A stretch of 64,000 nucleotides of DNA from an uncultured Eubacteriales bacterium (GCA_900540085.1 UQEU01000003.1:62001-126000), one strand, 5' to 3'. Positions 24,800 through 33,556 are shown, numbered from the stretch's first letter. Program-made: numbers and translations. The notes: a model not told the origin generated them from the letters alone.

Positions 24800-25582
24800 T
24801 TGAAAATAGGTTTTTATGATTCAGGAATAGGTGGTTTGAGTGTGCTTGAAACGGCACTTAAACTGTTGCCCGACGAACAATTTATATACTATGCAGACAC
24901 AGAAAATGTACCGTACGGAGAAAAAAGCAACGAAGAAATACTGAACTATGCCGAAAGTGCCGTAAAATTTATGATAGAAAACGATGTCAAAGCAATCGTT
25001 ATCGCCTGCAACACCGCTACAAGTGTGGCTGCAAAGTATTTAAGAGAAAAATATTCCATACCGATTATCGGAATGGAACCTGCCGTTAAACCGGCTGTTG
25101 AAATAAAAAATCACAAGAAAATACTCGTAAGTGCCACCGCAGTAACAATACGAGAAAAAAAACTGAAAGATTTAATAAGCAGAATTGACAAAAACCACGA
25201 CACCGAACTTGTGTCGCTCGGCGGACTTGTGAAATTTGCAGAGAGCGGAATTTTTGACTCTGTTGAAATTGAAAAATATCTCACCGAAACTTTAAGCAGT
25301 TTTGAATTAAACAAATTTTCTGCCATAGTTTTAGGCTGTACTCATTTCAACTACTTTAAGGACACTTTAAGAAAGGTTTTACCAAGCAACATAGTTTTTG
25401 TTGACGGTATTAATGGAACCGTAAATCAATTAAAAAAAATACTCAAAAAAAACGGTTTGCTTGAAAACAACAAACAAACCGTAGAATTTTATCATTCAGG
25501 AAAACCTGCAAATTCAAAAGAAGACCTGCAATATTTTTCTAATCTGATATCAAGACTTGAAAATATGAAAAAAATCAAATAG
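24800..25582 (+). CDS. murI: Glutamate racemase
   Basis: Makes D-glutamate for peptidoglycan. 260 residues. Both catalytic cysteines are in their motifs (VIACNTATSV and VLGCTHFNYF); N-terminal FYDSGIGGLSVL and YADTENVPYGEKS are characteristic. Start taken as TTG at 24800, placed 8 nt after GGGAG; an in-frame TTG at 24785 would overlap that site. The 3' end overlaps the convergent carD gene by 8 nt. Confidence 0.95.
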   Translation: MKIGFYDSGIGGLSVLETALKLLPDEQFIYYADTENVPYGEKSNEEILNYAESAVKFMIENDVKAIVIACNTATSVAAKYLREKYSIPIIGMEPAVKPAVEIKNHKKILVSATAVTIREKKLKDLISRIDKNHDTELVSLGGLVKFAESGIFDSVEIEKYLTETLSSFELNKFSAIVLGCTHFNYFKDTLRKVLPSNIVFVDGINGTVNQLKKILKKNGLLENNKQTVEFYHSGKPANSKEDLQYFSNLISRLENMKKIK

Positions 25583-26090
25583 CCTTTTGCTGAGCTTTCA
25601 ACTTTTTCATAATAAACGGCAAAACATCTTCCTTTTCAATATTCAACACAATTGAAAATTCATCGTACAATAAATCTTCCGACTCTCTGAAAATCTGTTC
25701 ATCTGCTATGTGCAGTTTTTTACCCTCATCCTGCAATTTTTGTTTGTGCAGATAAAGTGTCTTGATGATTTTCATAATTTCCAAACGGTCTCCGCTTTTG
25801 ACTGTTTTATTGAAATATTCTTTTCGTTTTGCGTCATCATCAATCCACATTATTTTTTCATCGGGCAAAGCCTCGATTATATCGTATATTTCCTGCGGAG
25901 TAAGAACTTTTCTCATTTTCGCAACAAGTTTTTCATTAAAAGACGGAACATATACTACTGAATCCTTATTTCCGACAGAAGTTAAAACATAGTATTTTAC
26001 CTTTTTACCGTCAAAAAAATTTTCTGTAATTTCAGAGATACGACAAACACCGCTCATTCCGTATTGTACTAAATCTCCAATTTGATACAA
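25575..26090 (-). CDS. CarD/CdnL-family transcription regulator
   Basis: 171-residue RNA polymerase-binding regulator. N-terminal Tudor-like interaction domain (MYQIGDLVQYGMSGVCRISEI, VVYVPSF) and a helical C-terminal DNA-contacting domain. Family members bind the beta subunit and stabilise open complexes, often at rRNA promoters. AGGAGG is directly upstream. Converges with murI. The 237-bp upstream gap holds an AT-rich near-palindrome at 26131-26152 (TTTAAGTTT/AAACTTAAA). Confidence 0.88.
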   Translation of the reverse strand: MYQIGDLVQYGMSGVCRISEITENFFDGKKVKYYVLTSVGNKDSVVYVPSFNEKLVAKMRKVLTPQEIYDIIEALPDEKIMWIDDDAKRKEYFNKTVKSGDRLEIMKIIKTLYLHKQKLQDEGKKLHIADEQIFRESEDLLYDEFSIVLNIEKEDVLPFIMKKLKAQQKAI

Positions 26091-26280
26091 TCTAAAAACC
26101 TCCTAAATTATACTGCAAAAGCAGAAATTTTTTAAGTTTAAAAACTTAAATTAAAAAAGCATATAATATCTGACAAATACATTATAACATATTTTCCGAA
26201 AAAATGTAAGGGTTTATTTTATTTAAAGTTAAAATCGTTATAATCTCATTTAAAATGATTGCAAATATGACAAATAAGTC

Positions 26281-26309
26281 TTGATTTTTCAATATCTATT
26301 TAGTATAAT
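26281..26309 (+). promoter_or_regulatory. tRNA-Ser promoter
   Basis: TTGATT at 26281-26286, 17-nt spacer, TATAAT at 26304-26309. Confidence 0.65.
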
Positions 26310-26327
26310 ATCATACGCAACTGATAC

Positions 26328-26420
26328 GGAGAGTTGTCCGAGCCGGCCGAAGGAGCACGACTGGAAATCGTGTAGTGAGTTAAAGCTTACTCGAGGGTTC
26401 GAATCCCTTGCTCTCCGCCA
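26328..26420 (+). tRNA. tRNA-Ser (anticodon GGA)
   Basis: 93 nt including encoded CCA. Acceptor arms GGAGAGT and GCTCTCC pair (one G-U), discriminator G. The anticodon stem is ACGA/TCGT around CTGGAAA, giving GGA for UCC/UCU codons. A long variable arm (AGTGAGTTAAAGCTTACT) is typical of class II serine tRNAs. The T-arm is GAGGGTTCGAATCCCTT. Confidence 0.95.
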
Positions 26421-26425
26421 TATTA

Positions 26426-26474
26426 AATACCTATAGCAATCCGAAACATTAAAGTTCGGACGGCTATAGGTATT
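26426..26474 (+). terminator. Two-tier hairpin after tRNA-Ser
   Basis: Outer 12-bp stem AATACCTATAGC/GCTATAGGTATT enclosing an inner TCCGAA/TTCGGA stem, followed by a T-rich stretch. Probably the tRNA terminator, with an unusually long double stem. Confidence 0.6.
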
Positions 26475-26533
26475 CTTAATTTTCTTTAATTTTATACATA
26501 TTTCAGACTTTTATATGTTTAATCGAGGCAATT

Positions 26534-27748
26534 ATGAAAGAAAAGAAATATAAAAAAACGCTTTTAGCTTGTTATCTTGGATTTATTACCCAAGCTATAT
26601 CAGCAAACTTCACTCCGCTTTTATTTTTAACATTCAAAAATACATACAAAATAGGATTGGAAAAAATCGCTTTAATTCCGTTAGTATTCTATTTGACACA
26701 ACTGTTGATTGATTTTGCAGCCACAAAATTTGTTGATAAAATAGGATACAGAACCTGTGTAGTAGCATCGCAGGTATTATCTGTGGTAGGGCTTGCATCT
26801 ATGGCTGTTCTGCCGGAAGTTCTTCCTGTTCCGTTTGTCGGCATATTGATTTCCGTAGTGCTGTATGCAATAGGAAGCGGTCTTATTGAAGTTTTAGTAA
26901 GTCCTATTGTCGAAGCTTGTCCTTTTGAAAATAAAGACGGTATGATGAGTCTGTTACATTCTTTTTATTGCTGGGGTGCAGTTGGCGTAATTTTAGGCTC
27001 GACACTCTTTTTCACAGTATTCGGCGTAGAAAAATGGCAGATACTCACATTGATTTGGGCGCTTATACCATTATATAATGTGTTCAATTTCATAACTTGT
27101 CCGATTGAACGCTTGGTAGAAGACGGCGAAAGTATGAATATCAAACAGTTGTTACGATTGCCGTTGTTTTGGTTGCTAATACTGCTTATGGTATGTTCCG
27201 GTGCGTCCGAAGCGTCTATGGCTCAATGGGCATCTGCATTCACAGAGTCGGCAATGGGTGTTTCAAAAACAGTCGGAGATTTGACAGGACCTTGTTTATT
27301 TGCCGTTTTTATGGGAATATCTCGTATATTGTACGGAAAAATGAGTCATAAACTGAATTTAACCAAAACAATGTTGGCGTGCGGTACGCTTTGTGTAATA
27401 TGCTATCTGACCGCATCGCTCTCCGCTTTGCCTATTATTGGGTTGGCAGGTTGTGCATTTTGCGGTGCTGCAGTTGGAATTATGTGGCCGGGTACTATCA
27501 GTATTTCTTCTCAGAAATGTCCTAAAGGCGGTACTGCAATGTTTGCATTTTTAGCTTTGGCAGGAGATTTAGGTGCAACCATAAGCCCTACACTTGTAGG
27601 CAATATTTCAAATATGTTCGGCGGCAATCTTAAAATAGGATTACTTGTTGCTACCGTATTCCCGTTAGTATTGATATTCGGTTTGATTATTCTTAACAGA
27701 AAATTCAGCAAATCATCTAAACAAAAACAAATTTACAATACAAATTAA
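26534..27748 (+). CDS. Major facilitator superfamily transporter
   Basis: 404 residues with about 12 transmembrane segments and the two-times-six MFS layout. The loop 2-3 motif is VDKIGYRTCVVASQV (a reduced GxxxDRxGRR). Resembles the FucP/sugar-permease type in overall sequence, e.g. FCGAAVGIMWPGTISI in the second half. It lies next to fucosidase and galactosidase genes, so uptake or export of a released sugar is a possible role. That is inference from position, and the transporter is on the opposite strand. GAGG precedes the ATG. Confidence 0.85.
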   Translation: MKEKKYKKTLLACYLGFITQAISANFTPLLFLTFKNTYKIGLEKIALIPLVFYLTQLLIDFAATKFVDKIGYRTCVVASQVLSVVGLASMAVLPEVLPVPFVGILISVVLYAIGSGLIEVLVSPIVEACPFENKDGMMSLLHSFYCWGAVGVILGSTLFFTVFGVEKWQILTLIWALIPLYNVFNFITCPIERLVEDGESMNIKQLLRLPLFWLLILLMVCSGASEASMAQWASAFTESAMGVSKTVGDLTGPCLFAVFMGISRILYGKMSHKLNLTKTMLACGTLCVICYLTASLSALPIIGLAGCAFCGAAVGIMWPGTISISSQKCPKGGTAMFAFLALAGDLGATISPTLVGNISNMFGGNLKIGLLVATVFPLVLIFGLIILNRKFSKSSKQKQIYNTN

Positions 27749-27766
27749 ATAGTTAAATGCAATAAT

Positions 27767-27798
27767 AAAAGCCGTTTTGTTTTTTCAAAACGGCTTTT
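27767..27798. terminator. Bidirectional terminator (MFS gene and ancestral GH95 3' end)
   Basis: 13-bp stem AAAAGCCGTTTTG with a T-rich loop, A and T runs on both sides. The GH95 fragment ends 7 nt to its right, so it was probably the original terminator of the GH95 gene before the insertion. Confidence 0.85.
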
Positions 27799-27804
27799 AA
27801 ATTA

Positions 27805-28034
27805 TTCACTTATTGTCTTTCAACTATTTTAACAAGTTCGCCGACAGAAACATTGTCTGCCAAATTTATGTTTGCAACAGAAATTTCAGCGTTGCTTTCT
27901 ACTTTTACAATCTTTTTGTTTTTCCACTCAAAACTGATTTTAATACCGTTTACAACCATATTTTTAACAAAGCCCTTATTCCAACTGTCAGGTAAAGCAG
28001 GCAACAAGTCAACTACTCCGTTTTCCTCGTACAA
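27805..28034. repeat. 230-bp direct repeat, left copy
   Basis: Base-for-base identical to 33327-33556 (offset 5522). Encodes the last 74-75 codons of the GH95 fucosidase on the minus strand. The two copies bracket a 5,292-bp segment. Confidence 0.97.
27810..28034 (-). pseudogene. 3' fragment of a GH95 fucosidase gene
   Basis: 74-residue reading frame identical to the C-terminus of the complete GH95 protein at 33332-35554 (YEENGVVDLLPALPDSW to VERQ). The catalytic region is absent. Upstream of the identical part, about 12 further codons still resemble the gene (FVNSINELF against FVAGVNELL) but at low identity, then a stop appears. A promoter-like pair for the opposite strand lies over that region. 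Almost certainly not expressed as a protein. Confidence 0.88.
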
Positions 28035-28053
28035 GAAAAGTTCGTTTATACTA

Positions 28054-28083
28054 TTGACAAAAGTTAAATATACTTATTATAAT
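28054..28083 (+). promoter_or_regulatory. Promoter at the left edge of the cassette
   Basis: TTGACA at 28054-28059, 18-nt spacer, TATAAT at 28078-28083, only 20 bp inside the left repeat. It leaves a leader of about 210 nt. The leader contains a strong orphan AGGAGGAG near 28232-28239 with no start codon at the right distance; the genuine site, GGAGGAAAAG, lies at 28291-28300. Confidence 0.65.
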
Positions 28084-28548
28084 AAAATTGACAAAAAACA
28101 CAAAAATCTTATTAAATTACCGTAATCAAAATATATCAAAGTAATATTTCATATCTTTAAAAACATTTGTTTTGAATGCAAAAGTCATTCCCCGCACAAA
28201 TATGGTTTTGCAACCAAATATATTAAGAGACAGGAGGAGATACAATCATAATTTTTTACAGTTAAAAACAAAAAATATGTATGATTTTCCGGAGGAAAAG
28301 AGATGAAAAAAGTTACTTTATTTAAACGGATTATATCTATTGTACTTTCATGTTTATTTGTTTTACAACTTAATATGCCGAATGCTTTTGCAAATACTAC
28401 GCAATATGATAGCGCAGTGAACACAAATATTACATCTAAATATAAAAACTATAAAGCTCTAACAGACAGTATCTTTGGAGTGAATGACACTTATCCGCAT
28501 TAAAGCGGTATATGGATTAATGAATTTTCTCAAAAACACTTTTTAAAA

Positions 28549-29832
28549 ATGCTAACAAATATCAGCGATCAGGAATATACGGTCAATCAAAATGGTTACC
28601 TAAAACAAAAAATAATAAATGATGAGACTTTTAATACATACGATGAAAAATTAAAAGAACTTATTGAGGACAACAAAACAATCATTGTTGCGCTTTCATC
28701 AACATATAATGCTTATAATGAAGTGCTTGATGAAGTTTATTCTATAACTATTGAAGACGGTGAGTTTGCATTGTTATTTGAAAAGGATGATAATTGCAAT
28801 ATAGTTGTTCTCAACTATTCGCATTATGCCGAGCATAAAGACCGGTTTATTTATGAAGATGAATACGAGTTTGACGAAACATATTATTATTCCGATGAAG
28901 AACTAATGAACAATTTCTTAAATGTATTTTATCAAGATATTGATTTTGTTAAATTAACCAAAAATGAACAAACAAAAAAAGAAGCCGATGCTCTATTACA
29001 AGATGACAATGAAATTCAATATACAACTCCGACTCCAAAATTGTTACCTATGCCACGTTCAATAAATAGCGACTCCGTTTTTGATGTTGCAACATATGGA
29101 GTGGGCGGAAATATTGCCGATTATGCAAATAGTACAGAAGTTAAATCGGCAAACGGTATTATTATTGATAAATTATCTGTCGATTCCGTTTTAAACTATT
29201 TAAATACCCATGGAATTTATACATATAATGTAGATTCACATGGAAAACTGATTTGTGATTATGTGGAAAAAGAAAATCCTTATCTGGATGCCTCCGGCGA
29301 AACAGAAATAGATAAGGAATTGAAATTTGTTGCACAAAGCGATTTGTCTGTCTATATATGCATAAATGATTCTTATTACAGCATTCAGGATAATACTTTG
29401 CAAGATGTGTATCTGAAAAGCGACGAATATGTTAAATCGTTTATGAACAAGGATAATACACAAAGGCTCTTGATATTAAATCCCGTATATTTCAATATGG
29501 ATATGGGATATAATCCTGCAACATCAGACCGATTTGTTAAGAATCTTTATCCTGAAAAACCGCAAATTCAAACATATGCAACCGGCAATTTAGACGGTGC
29601 TACGGGTGTAATGAATATAGCCCGTACCGTGTATTTCGGTCCATCTTCCGACAACTATGCCGTGGTTGGAAGCGTTGAAAAAAATGAAGATATTGTTGTG
29701 CTTGGAAAAAATGCCGGTTGGTACTTTATCTCGTATATAGTAGGTTCAACATCTACTTTAAAAACAGGATATGTACCGACTTCAACAGTTTCAAATATTT
29801 CAGGTTCAGTACATGAACAATATTTTGAATAG
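28549..29832 (+). CDS. Middle segment of the SH3b/M14 protein
   Basis: 427-residue open segment between the two stops. About residues 1-340 are acidic, Tyr/Asp/Asn-rich and not recognised. The end, MNIARTVYFGPSSDNYAVVGSVEKNEDIVVLGKNAGWYFI, is an SH3b-type repeat of the kind that binds cell-wall material. No Shine-Dalgarno stands before 28549, and there is no signal peptide of its own. Probably translated only as part of the longer protein, if at all. Confidence 0.5.
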   Translation: MLTNISDQEYTVNQNGYLKQKIINDETFNTYDEKLKELIEDNKTIIVALSSTYNAYNEVLDEVYSITIEDGEFALLFEKDDNCNIVVLNYSHYAEHKDRFIYEDEYEFDETYYYSDEELMNNFLNVFYQDIDFVKLTKNEQTKKEADALLQDDNEIQYTTPTPKLLPMPRSINSDSVFDVATYGVGGNIADYANSTEVKSANGIIIDKLSVDSVLNYLNTHGIYTYNVDSHGKLICDYVEKENPYLDASGETEIDKELKFVAQSDLSVYICINDSYYSIQDNTLQDVYLKSDEYVKSFMNKDNTQRLLILNPVYFNMDMGYNPATSDRFVKNLYPEKPQIQTYATGNLDGATGVMNIARTVYFGPSSDNYAVVGSVEKNEDIVVLGKNAGWYFISYIVGSTSTLKTGYVPTSTVSNISGSVHEQYFE

Positions 29833-30027
29833 GGATACAATTATTCAGATTCAAAATTATCAGTTAAAAGTTGTTCGTTTTTTGATTATGCCATAAATAA
29901 CGGTACGATTTATGCTGAAGAAGGTTTTACCGAATTACAGCAATACTATGAAGACGGAAAATGGGTATCGCTTGTAGAATTCAGCACACCAAACGGTACG
30001 AAACGCGGATTTGTAAATTCATCTGAT

Positions 30028-32550
30028 ATGCATATTAAAAATGTATATAACAGTACTGTTGCACGAGTAATTGCAAGCAGTTCACCCGCTTATGCCGGTC
30101 CGGACAACAGCTATGTTAAGCTCGGCGGTGTTTATAAAAACGAATTTGTAGCCATACTCTCGGTTAATGGAAAATGGGCATATTGTGAATACAATACAAA
30201 AGGTGGCAGAAAACGCGGTTATATAAAATATTCAGATCTTGACAATTATGTCGTTAAAAGTTATGCTACAGATAAAACACATATTTCATTAAAAAAAGCA
30301 ACCGAAGAATTAAGCGTTTATGGTGGACCAAATTCTAATTATGCTAAAATCGGAACTGTATTCAATCAGGAAATTGTCTCATATTTAGGAACAGAGCGCA
30401 ACTATAGTTATATTGAATATACAACTACTAATGGTGCAAAGCGCGGGTATGTACCAACAGATTATTTAACTGACGCTACGGTTCCGACTATTCCTAATAT
30501 TCCTACTTATAATAATTTCACATCAGGAACTTATGGGACAAGCGGAAACGGACAAAATCTAAAATGGTACAAATTGGGCTCAGGGTCAAATGTTGTTTTT
30601 GCTGTATTCGAGCAACACGGTTGGGAAGATGCATGGGCATCTGACGGAATTGAACTCGTTAATATTGCAAATGATATGATGAGTAAATTGTCTGATATGA
30701 ATCAAAATATTTTTGATGATTGGTCAATTTATGTAATACCTTATGCAAATCCCGACGGCATTACAGACGGCTATACAAACAACGGACCCGGAAGATGTAC
30801 TGTTTCTGCAAAAGTTGATATGAATCGTTGCTGGCCTGCCAATTTTGTTCCGTATTATACAAGCAGAAATTATACAGGAGCAACAGCATTAGGAGCACCC
30901 GAAGCCTCTTCTTTGAAAAATTTTATCAGCAAAAACTTCGGCAATAAAACCAATATTGTATTGGATATACATGGTTGGCTTAATAAGACCTACGGTAATT
31001 CCCAAGTTGGTTCATATTTTGGTCAGCAGTTTGGATTTACGCACAGCAATTCACACGGCAACGGCTATTTGGAAACATGGGCTTATTTACAGGGTGCAAA
31101 ATCTTGTTTAGTAGAACTGCCTATGCCAAATTCATCTTCAAGCATTACATCAAATAATTACGCCGGTAAATTAACTAATGCTTTAGTAAATATGATAAAA
31201 AACATTTCCGGCGGTTCAACTCCGGAAGGCGGTACAGTCGTAAATGAACTATGCGAGATTTCCACAAGCAGTTCAGTGAATGTACGCAGCGGTCCCGGAA
31301 CTTCATACAGCATAGTTACCTCCCTAAAAAACGGAATCCGTGTTACCAGAATCAAGAAAGCGGTTACAAGTGCAAATGGATATACTTGGGACAAAATATC
31401 ACTAAGCGACGGTCGAATCGGTTATATAGCAACCGATTATTTAAAACTAATTCAGGATGATATCGGATATATCAAATATGGAGTATATGATGATATTGCT
31501 GTTGTTAAAACATATCTTAAACATGAAACAACGCTATATACTGAAGGCGAAGTAGACAAACAGTATAATAACGAGTTAATAGGTGCTTTGGAAGAGTATC
31601 AAAAACTTTACGATTTGTCAGTTCAGGACGGTACCCTAAACAATGAAACATTACTCGAAATGGGGTTTGGTACTGATTCAAATAATAAGATGGTTAAAAA
31701 TTCTTACTATATAGAATATTTGAATATTGCTAATCAATATATGTATTATGGTGTTTATGAAGATGATGCTGATGAGCCCAATAAATACATATATAACTCT
31801 TCATCTACAAAATTTGATGCAGAATATATTAAAAATAAGCATCAAGGCGATAACGAATGGAATAGTATGGATGATGATGAAAAAAATTCCTTAATGCCCA
31901 TACTAACAAAAGCCCAGAGTAATGTTCGTCGTGCAGCAAATATGTATAAAGATATTCTTCCGGAGGCCTCTCAAGCACTCGGAAGATTCGTTGACTCCAA
32001 TAAATTTGGAGAAAAACTATATTTTAATGATATTGAAGAAATCTACAGTTCAACTTCAAACTTGGAAAATCTTTATAAAAAAACTATTGAAAGAAATATG
32101 CGTGCTGCAGAAAAATTTACAACCCATGTTAACTCAAGCAAATTCGCACAAGAATATTCAATAGGCTCTCAAGTTGGGTTTGATATTTCTTTAGATTCAT
32201 TAAATATTAAACGACTTAACTGGTTCATGGCAGTAAACGGTTTTGTATATAAAACCAATGGAACTGTAAATAAAATCGGAGACAAATATGATATGGATTT
32301 GACTTTCGAAATTTGTGACTATTATGATTGGGCAAGTGCAGATGAAGACCCAATGGAATTTCCTCTGTTTCTTGACATTACATCAGTTGGTCAAAAGCCA
32401 ATAATAATTTTAGAAACAATAAACGAAACCACTTTAAATAATATGAACAGAGCCGGAATGGGTAAAAACTTTGAATCATACGGCACATTTACAGTAAATG
32501 TAACTTGGACATTTGGGCAGTCATACGATAAGGCGGTGATTTCATCATGA
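30028..32550 (+). CDS. C-terminal segment: SH3b repeats, M14 zinc peptidase, unknown C-terminal domain
   Basis: 840 residues. Two SH3b-like repeats (about 10-75 and 85-148) precede an M14 carboxypeptidase fold (about 175-390). Its zinc ligands are His197 and Glu200 (QHGWED) and His315 (DIHGW); NPDG and DMNRCW are substrate-site motifs, and Glu363 (VELP) is the catalytic acid. A further SH3b with NVRSGPGTSYSIV lies near 410-475, then a peptidoglycan-binding-like helical segment. M14 proteins joined to SH3b commonly cleave peptidoglycan peptides. The last 270 residues, containing DMDLTFEICDYYDW and NRAGMGKNFESYGTFTVNVTW, look like a folded domain I cannot name. It overlaps the next gene by ATGA. 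Confidence 0.7.
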   Translation: MHIKNVYNSTVARVIASSSPAYAGPDNSYVKLGGVYKNEFVAILSVNGKWAYCEYNTKGGRKRGYIKYSDLDNYVVKSYATDKTHISLKKATEELSVYGGPNSNYAKIGTVFNQEIVSYLGTERNYSYIEYTTTNGAKRGYVPTDYLTDATVPTIPNIPTYNNFTSGTYGTSGNGQNLKWYKLGSGSNVVFAVFEQHGWEDAWASDGIELVNIANDMMSKLSDMNQNIFDDWSIYVIPYANPDGITDGYTNNGPGRCTVSAKVDMNRCWPANFVPYYTSRNYTGATALGAPEASSLKNFISKNFGNKTNIVLDIHGWLNKTYGNSQVGSYFGQQFGFTHSNSHGNGYLETWAYLQGAKSCLVELPMPNSSSSITSNNYAGKLTNALVNMIKNISGGSTPEGGTVVNELCEISTSSSVNVRSGPGTSYSIVTSLKNGIRVTRIKKAVTSANGYTWDKISLSDGRIGYIATDYLKLIQDDIGYIKYGVYDDIAVVKTYLKHETTLYTEGEVDKQYNNELIGALEEYQKLYDLSVQDGTLNNETLLEMGFGTDSNNKMVKNSYYIEYLNIANQYMYYGVYEDDADEPNKYIYNSSSTKFDAEYIKNKHQGDNEWNSMDDDEKNSLMPILTKAQSNVRRAANMYKDILPEASQALGRFVDSNKFGEKLYFNDIEEIYSSTSNLENLYKKTIERNMRAAEKFTTHVNSSKFAQEYSIGSQVGFDISLDSLNIKRLNWFMAVNGFVYKTNGTVNKIGDKYDMDLTFEICDYYDWASADEDPMEFPLFLDITSVGQKPIIILETINETTLNNMNRAGMGKNFESYGTFTVNVTWTFGQSYDKAVISS

Positions 32551-33209
32551 TAACTCAAAAAAAAATTTTTTTGCCTATAATTTGTTTTTTATTGTGTTTA
32601 TTATTATGTGGATGTAGAAACGGTGATAAAACCAACAATTCAAATACAAATAATCAAACAACCGAAAAAGATTATTCTTATAAAACTCAAATGGACATGG
32701 CAATGAAACATATTTCAAATCCGAAAGTCCTGGCAACAGTAAATGATGTCAATATTACGCAGGTAGATATTGATTTATATTCTGTTGATGGCGAAAAGCA
32801 CGATACAAGTGAAATTGTAAGATATTATATTATTACAGATTATGCGGAAAAGAATTCACTAAAAATGGATACTTGGTGTCAAGACCTGTATAATAGTATT
32901 GAAGACGATATGCTTAAAGATAAGGAATTGTCTGACGATTATTGTCTTACAACCTATGGAATTTCCAAGTCAGAAGTAATTCGGTATGCAAAAAAACGAA
33001 TATATCAAATCGGAATGGAAAGTGCATTTTCAAATATGGTAACTACTGAAGTTACAAACGGAGAAACGCCGAAAAAACACCCAAAATTGAAAAAAGCATA
33101 TGAAAAATTTCAAAAAAATAAATTGAATAAAGGTTCTAAAGCATGGGACGAAATAGAACAAGCATATTATGAAATGATTGCTGAAGATTACGATGTGGTT
33201 ATATATTAA
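32547..33209 (+). CDS. Lipoprotein with SurA-type N-terminal domain
   Basis: 220 residues. Signal peptide ending LLLCGC with lipidated Cys23, a Asn/Thr-rich linker, then a SurA/PrsA-like chaperone region beginning PKVLATVNDVNITQVDIDLY. No peptidyl-prolyl isomerase domain follows; the rest is helical and Lys-rich. It is coupled to the giant secreted protein by a 4-nt ATGA overlap. It could be a dedicated folding factor for that exported protein, or a protective partner if the large protein is toxic to the wall. No homologue-based choice is possible here. Confidence 0.7.
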   Translation: MITQKKIFLPIICFLLCLLLCGCRNGDKTNNSNTNNQTTEKDYSYKTQMDMAMKHISNPKVLATVNDVNITQVDIDLYSVDGEKHDTSEIVRYYIITDYAEKNSLKMDTWCQDLYNSIEDDMLKDKELSDDYCLTTYGISKSEVIRYAKKRIYQIGMESAFSNMVTTEVTNGETPKKHPKLKKAYEKFQKNKLNKGSKAWDEIEQAYYEMIAEDYDVVIY

Positions 33210-33227
33210 ATTATTCTTTATATAAAG

Positions 33228-33274
33228 AAAGAGAAGGTGTAACCTTATTTTTTTGGTTACACCTTCTCTTTTAT
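33228..33274 (+). terminator. Terminator at the right end of the cassette
   Basis: 17-bp perfect stem AAAGAGAAGGTGTAACC with a T-rich 10-nt loop, then TTTATAAT. Confidence 0.9.
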
Positions 33275-33326
33275 AATATTTCATTATCAGGCATATCTAA
33301 ATCAAAACGATTTACTAAAATTAATT

Positions 33327-33556
33327 TTCACTTATTGTCTTTCAACTATTTTAACAAGTTCGCCGACAGAAACATTGTCTGCCAAATTTATGTTTGCAAC
33401 AGAAATTTCAGCGTTGCTTTCTACTTTTACAATCTTTTTGTTTTTCCACTCAAAACTGATTTTAATACCGTTTACAACCATATTTTTAACAAAGCCCTTA
33501 TTCCAACTGTCAGGTAAAGCAGGCAACAAGTCAACTACTCCGTTTTCCTCGTACAA
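33327..33556. repeat. 230-bp direct repeat, right copy
   Basis: Identical to 27805-28034; forms the intact 3' end of the GH95 gene. Confidence 0.97.

Larger units (their letters stand above)
28303..32550 (+). pseudogene. Giant secreted SH3b/M14 peptidase frame with two in-frame stops
   Basis: One frame of 1,416 codons from ATG 28303 to 32550, interrupted only by TAA at 28501-28503 and TAG at 29830-29832. The sequence stays protein-like through both stops (TYPH-stop-SGIWINEFS; EQYFE-stop-GYNYSDSKL). The N-terminus is a signal peptide (KKVTLFKRIISIVLSCLFV, cleavage after AFA). Order of parts: signal peptide, about 400 residues of unknown type, four SH3b-like repeats, M14 zinc carboxypeptidase, a fifth SH3b, a peptidoglycan-binding-like segment and an unidentified C-terminal domain. 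GGAGGAAAAG precedes the ATG. Neither later ATG (28549, 30028) has a ribosome site, which supports one interrupted gene over three separate genes. Confidence 0.72.
28035..33326. mobile_element. 5.3-kb cassette inserted at the GH95 3' end
   Basis: Everything between the two 230-bp direct repeats: one promoter, a giant secreted-protein reading frame, an overlapping lipoprotein gene and a terminator, all on the plus strand, opposite to the disrupted glycosidase operon. No integrase, transposase or terminal inverted repeat is visible. The duplication of the gene end is the footprint expected from integration with target duplication or a homologous single crossover. The mechanism is inferred. Confidence 0.65.

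Noticed and set aside
27810..28034. Stand-alone small gene of 74 residues
   Set aside because: It is the exact end of the GH95 gene, has no ribosome site, and begins at an internal codon of that protein.
411..32550. Stop-codon reassignment explaining the in-frame TAA and TAG codons
   Set aside because: Most genes in the window end normally at TAA, TAG or TGA with the next gene starting at once. Three isolated stops fit mutation or error better.
28035..33326. Insertion sequence or integrative element with its own recombinase
   Set aside because: No transposase, integrase or relaxase motif is present in any frame; only the flanking direct repeats argue for insertion.
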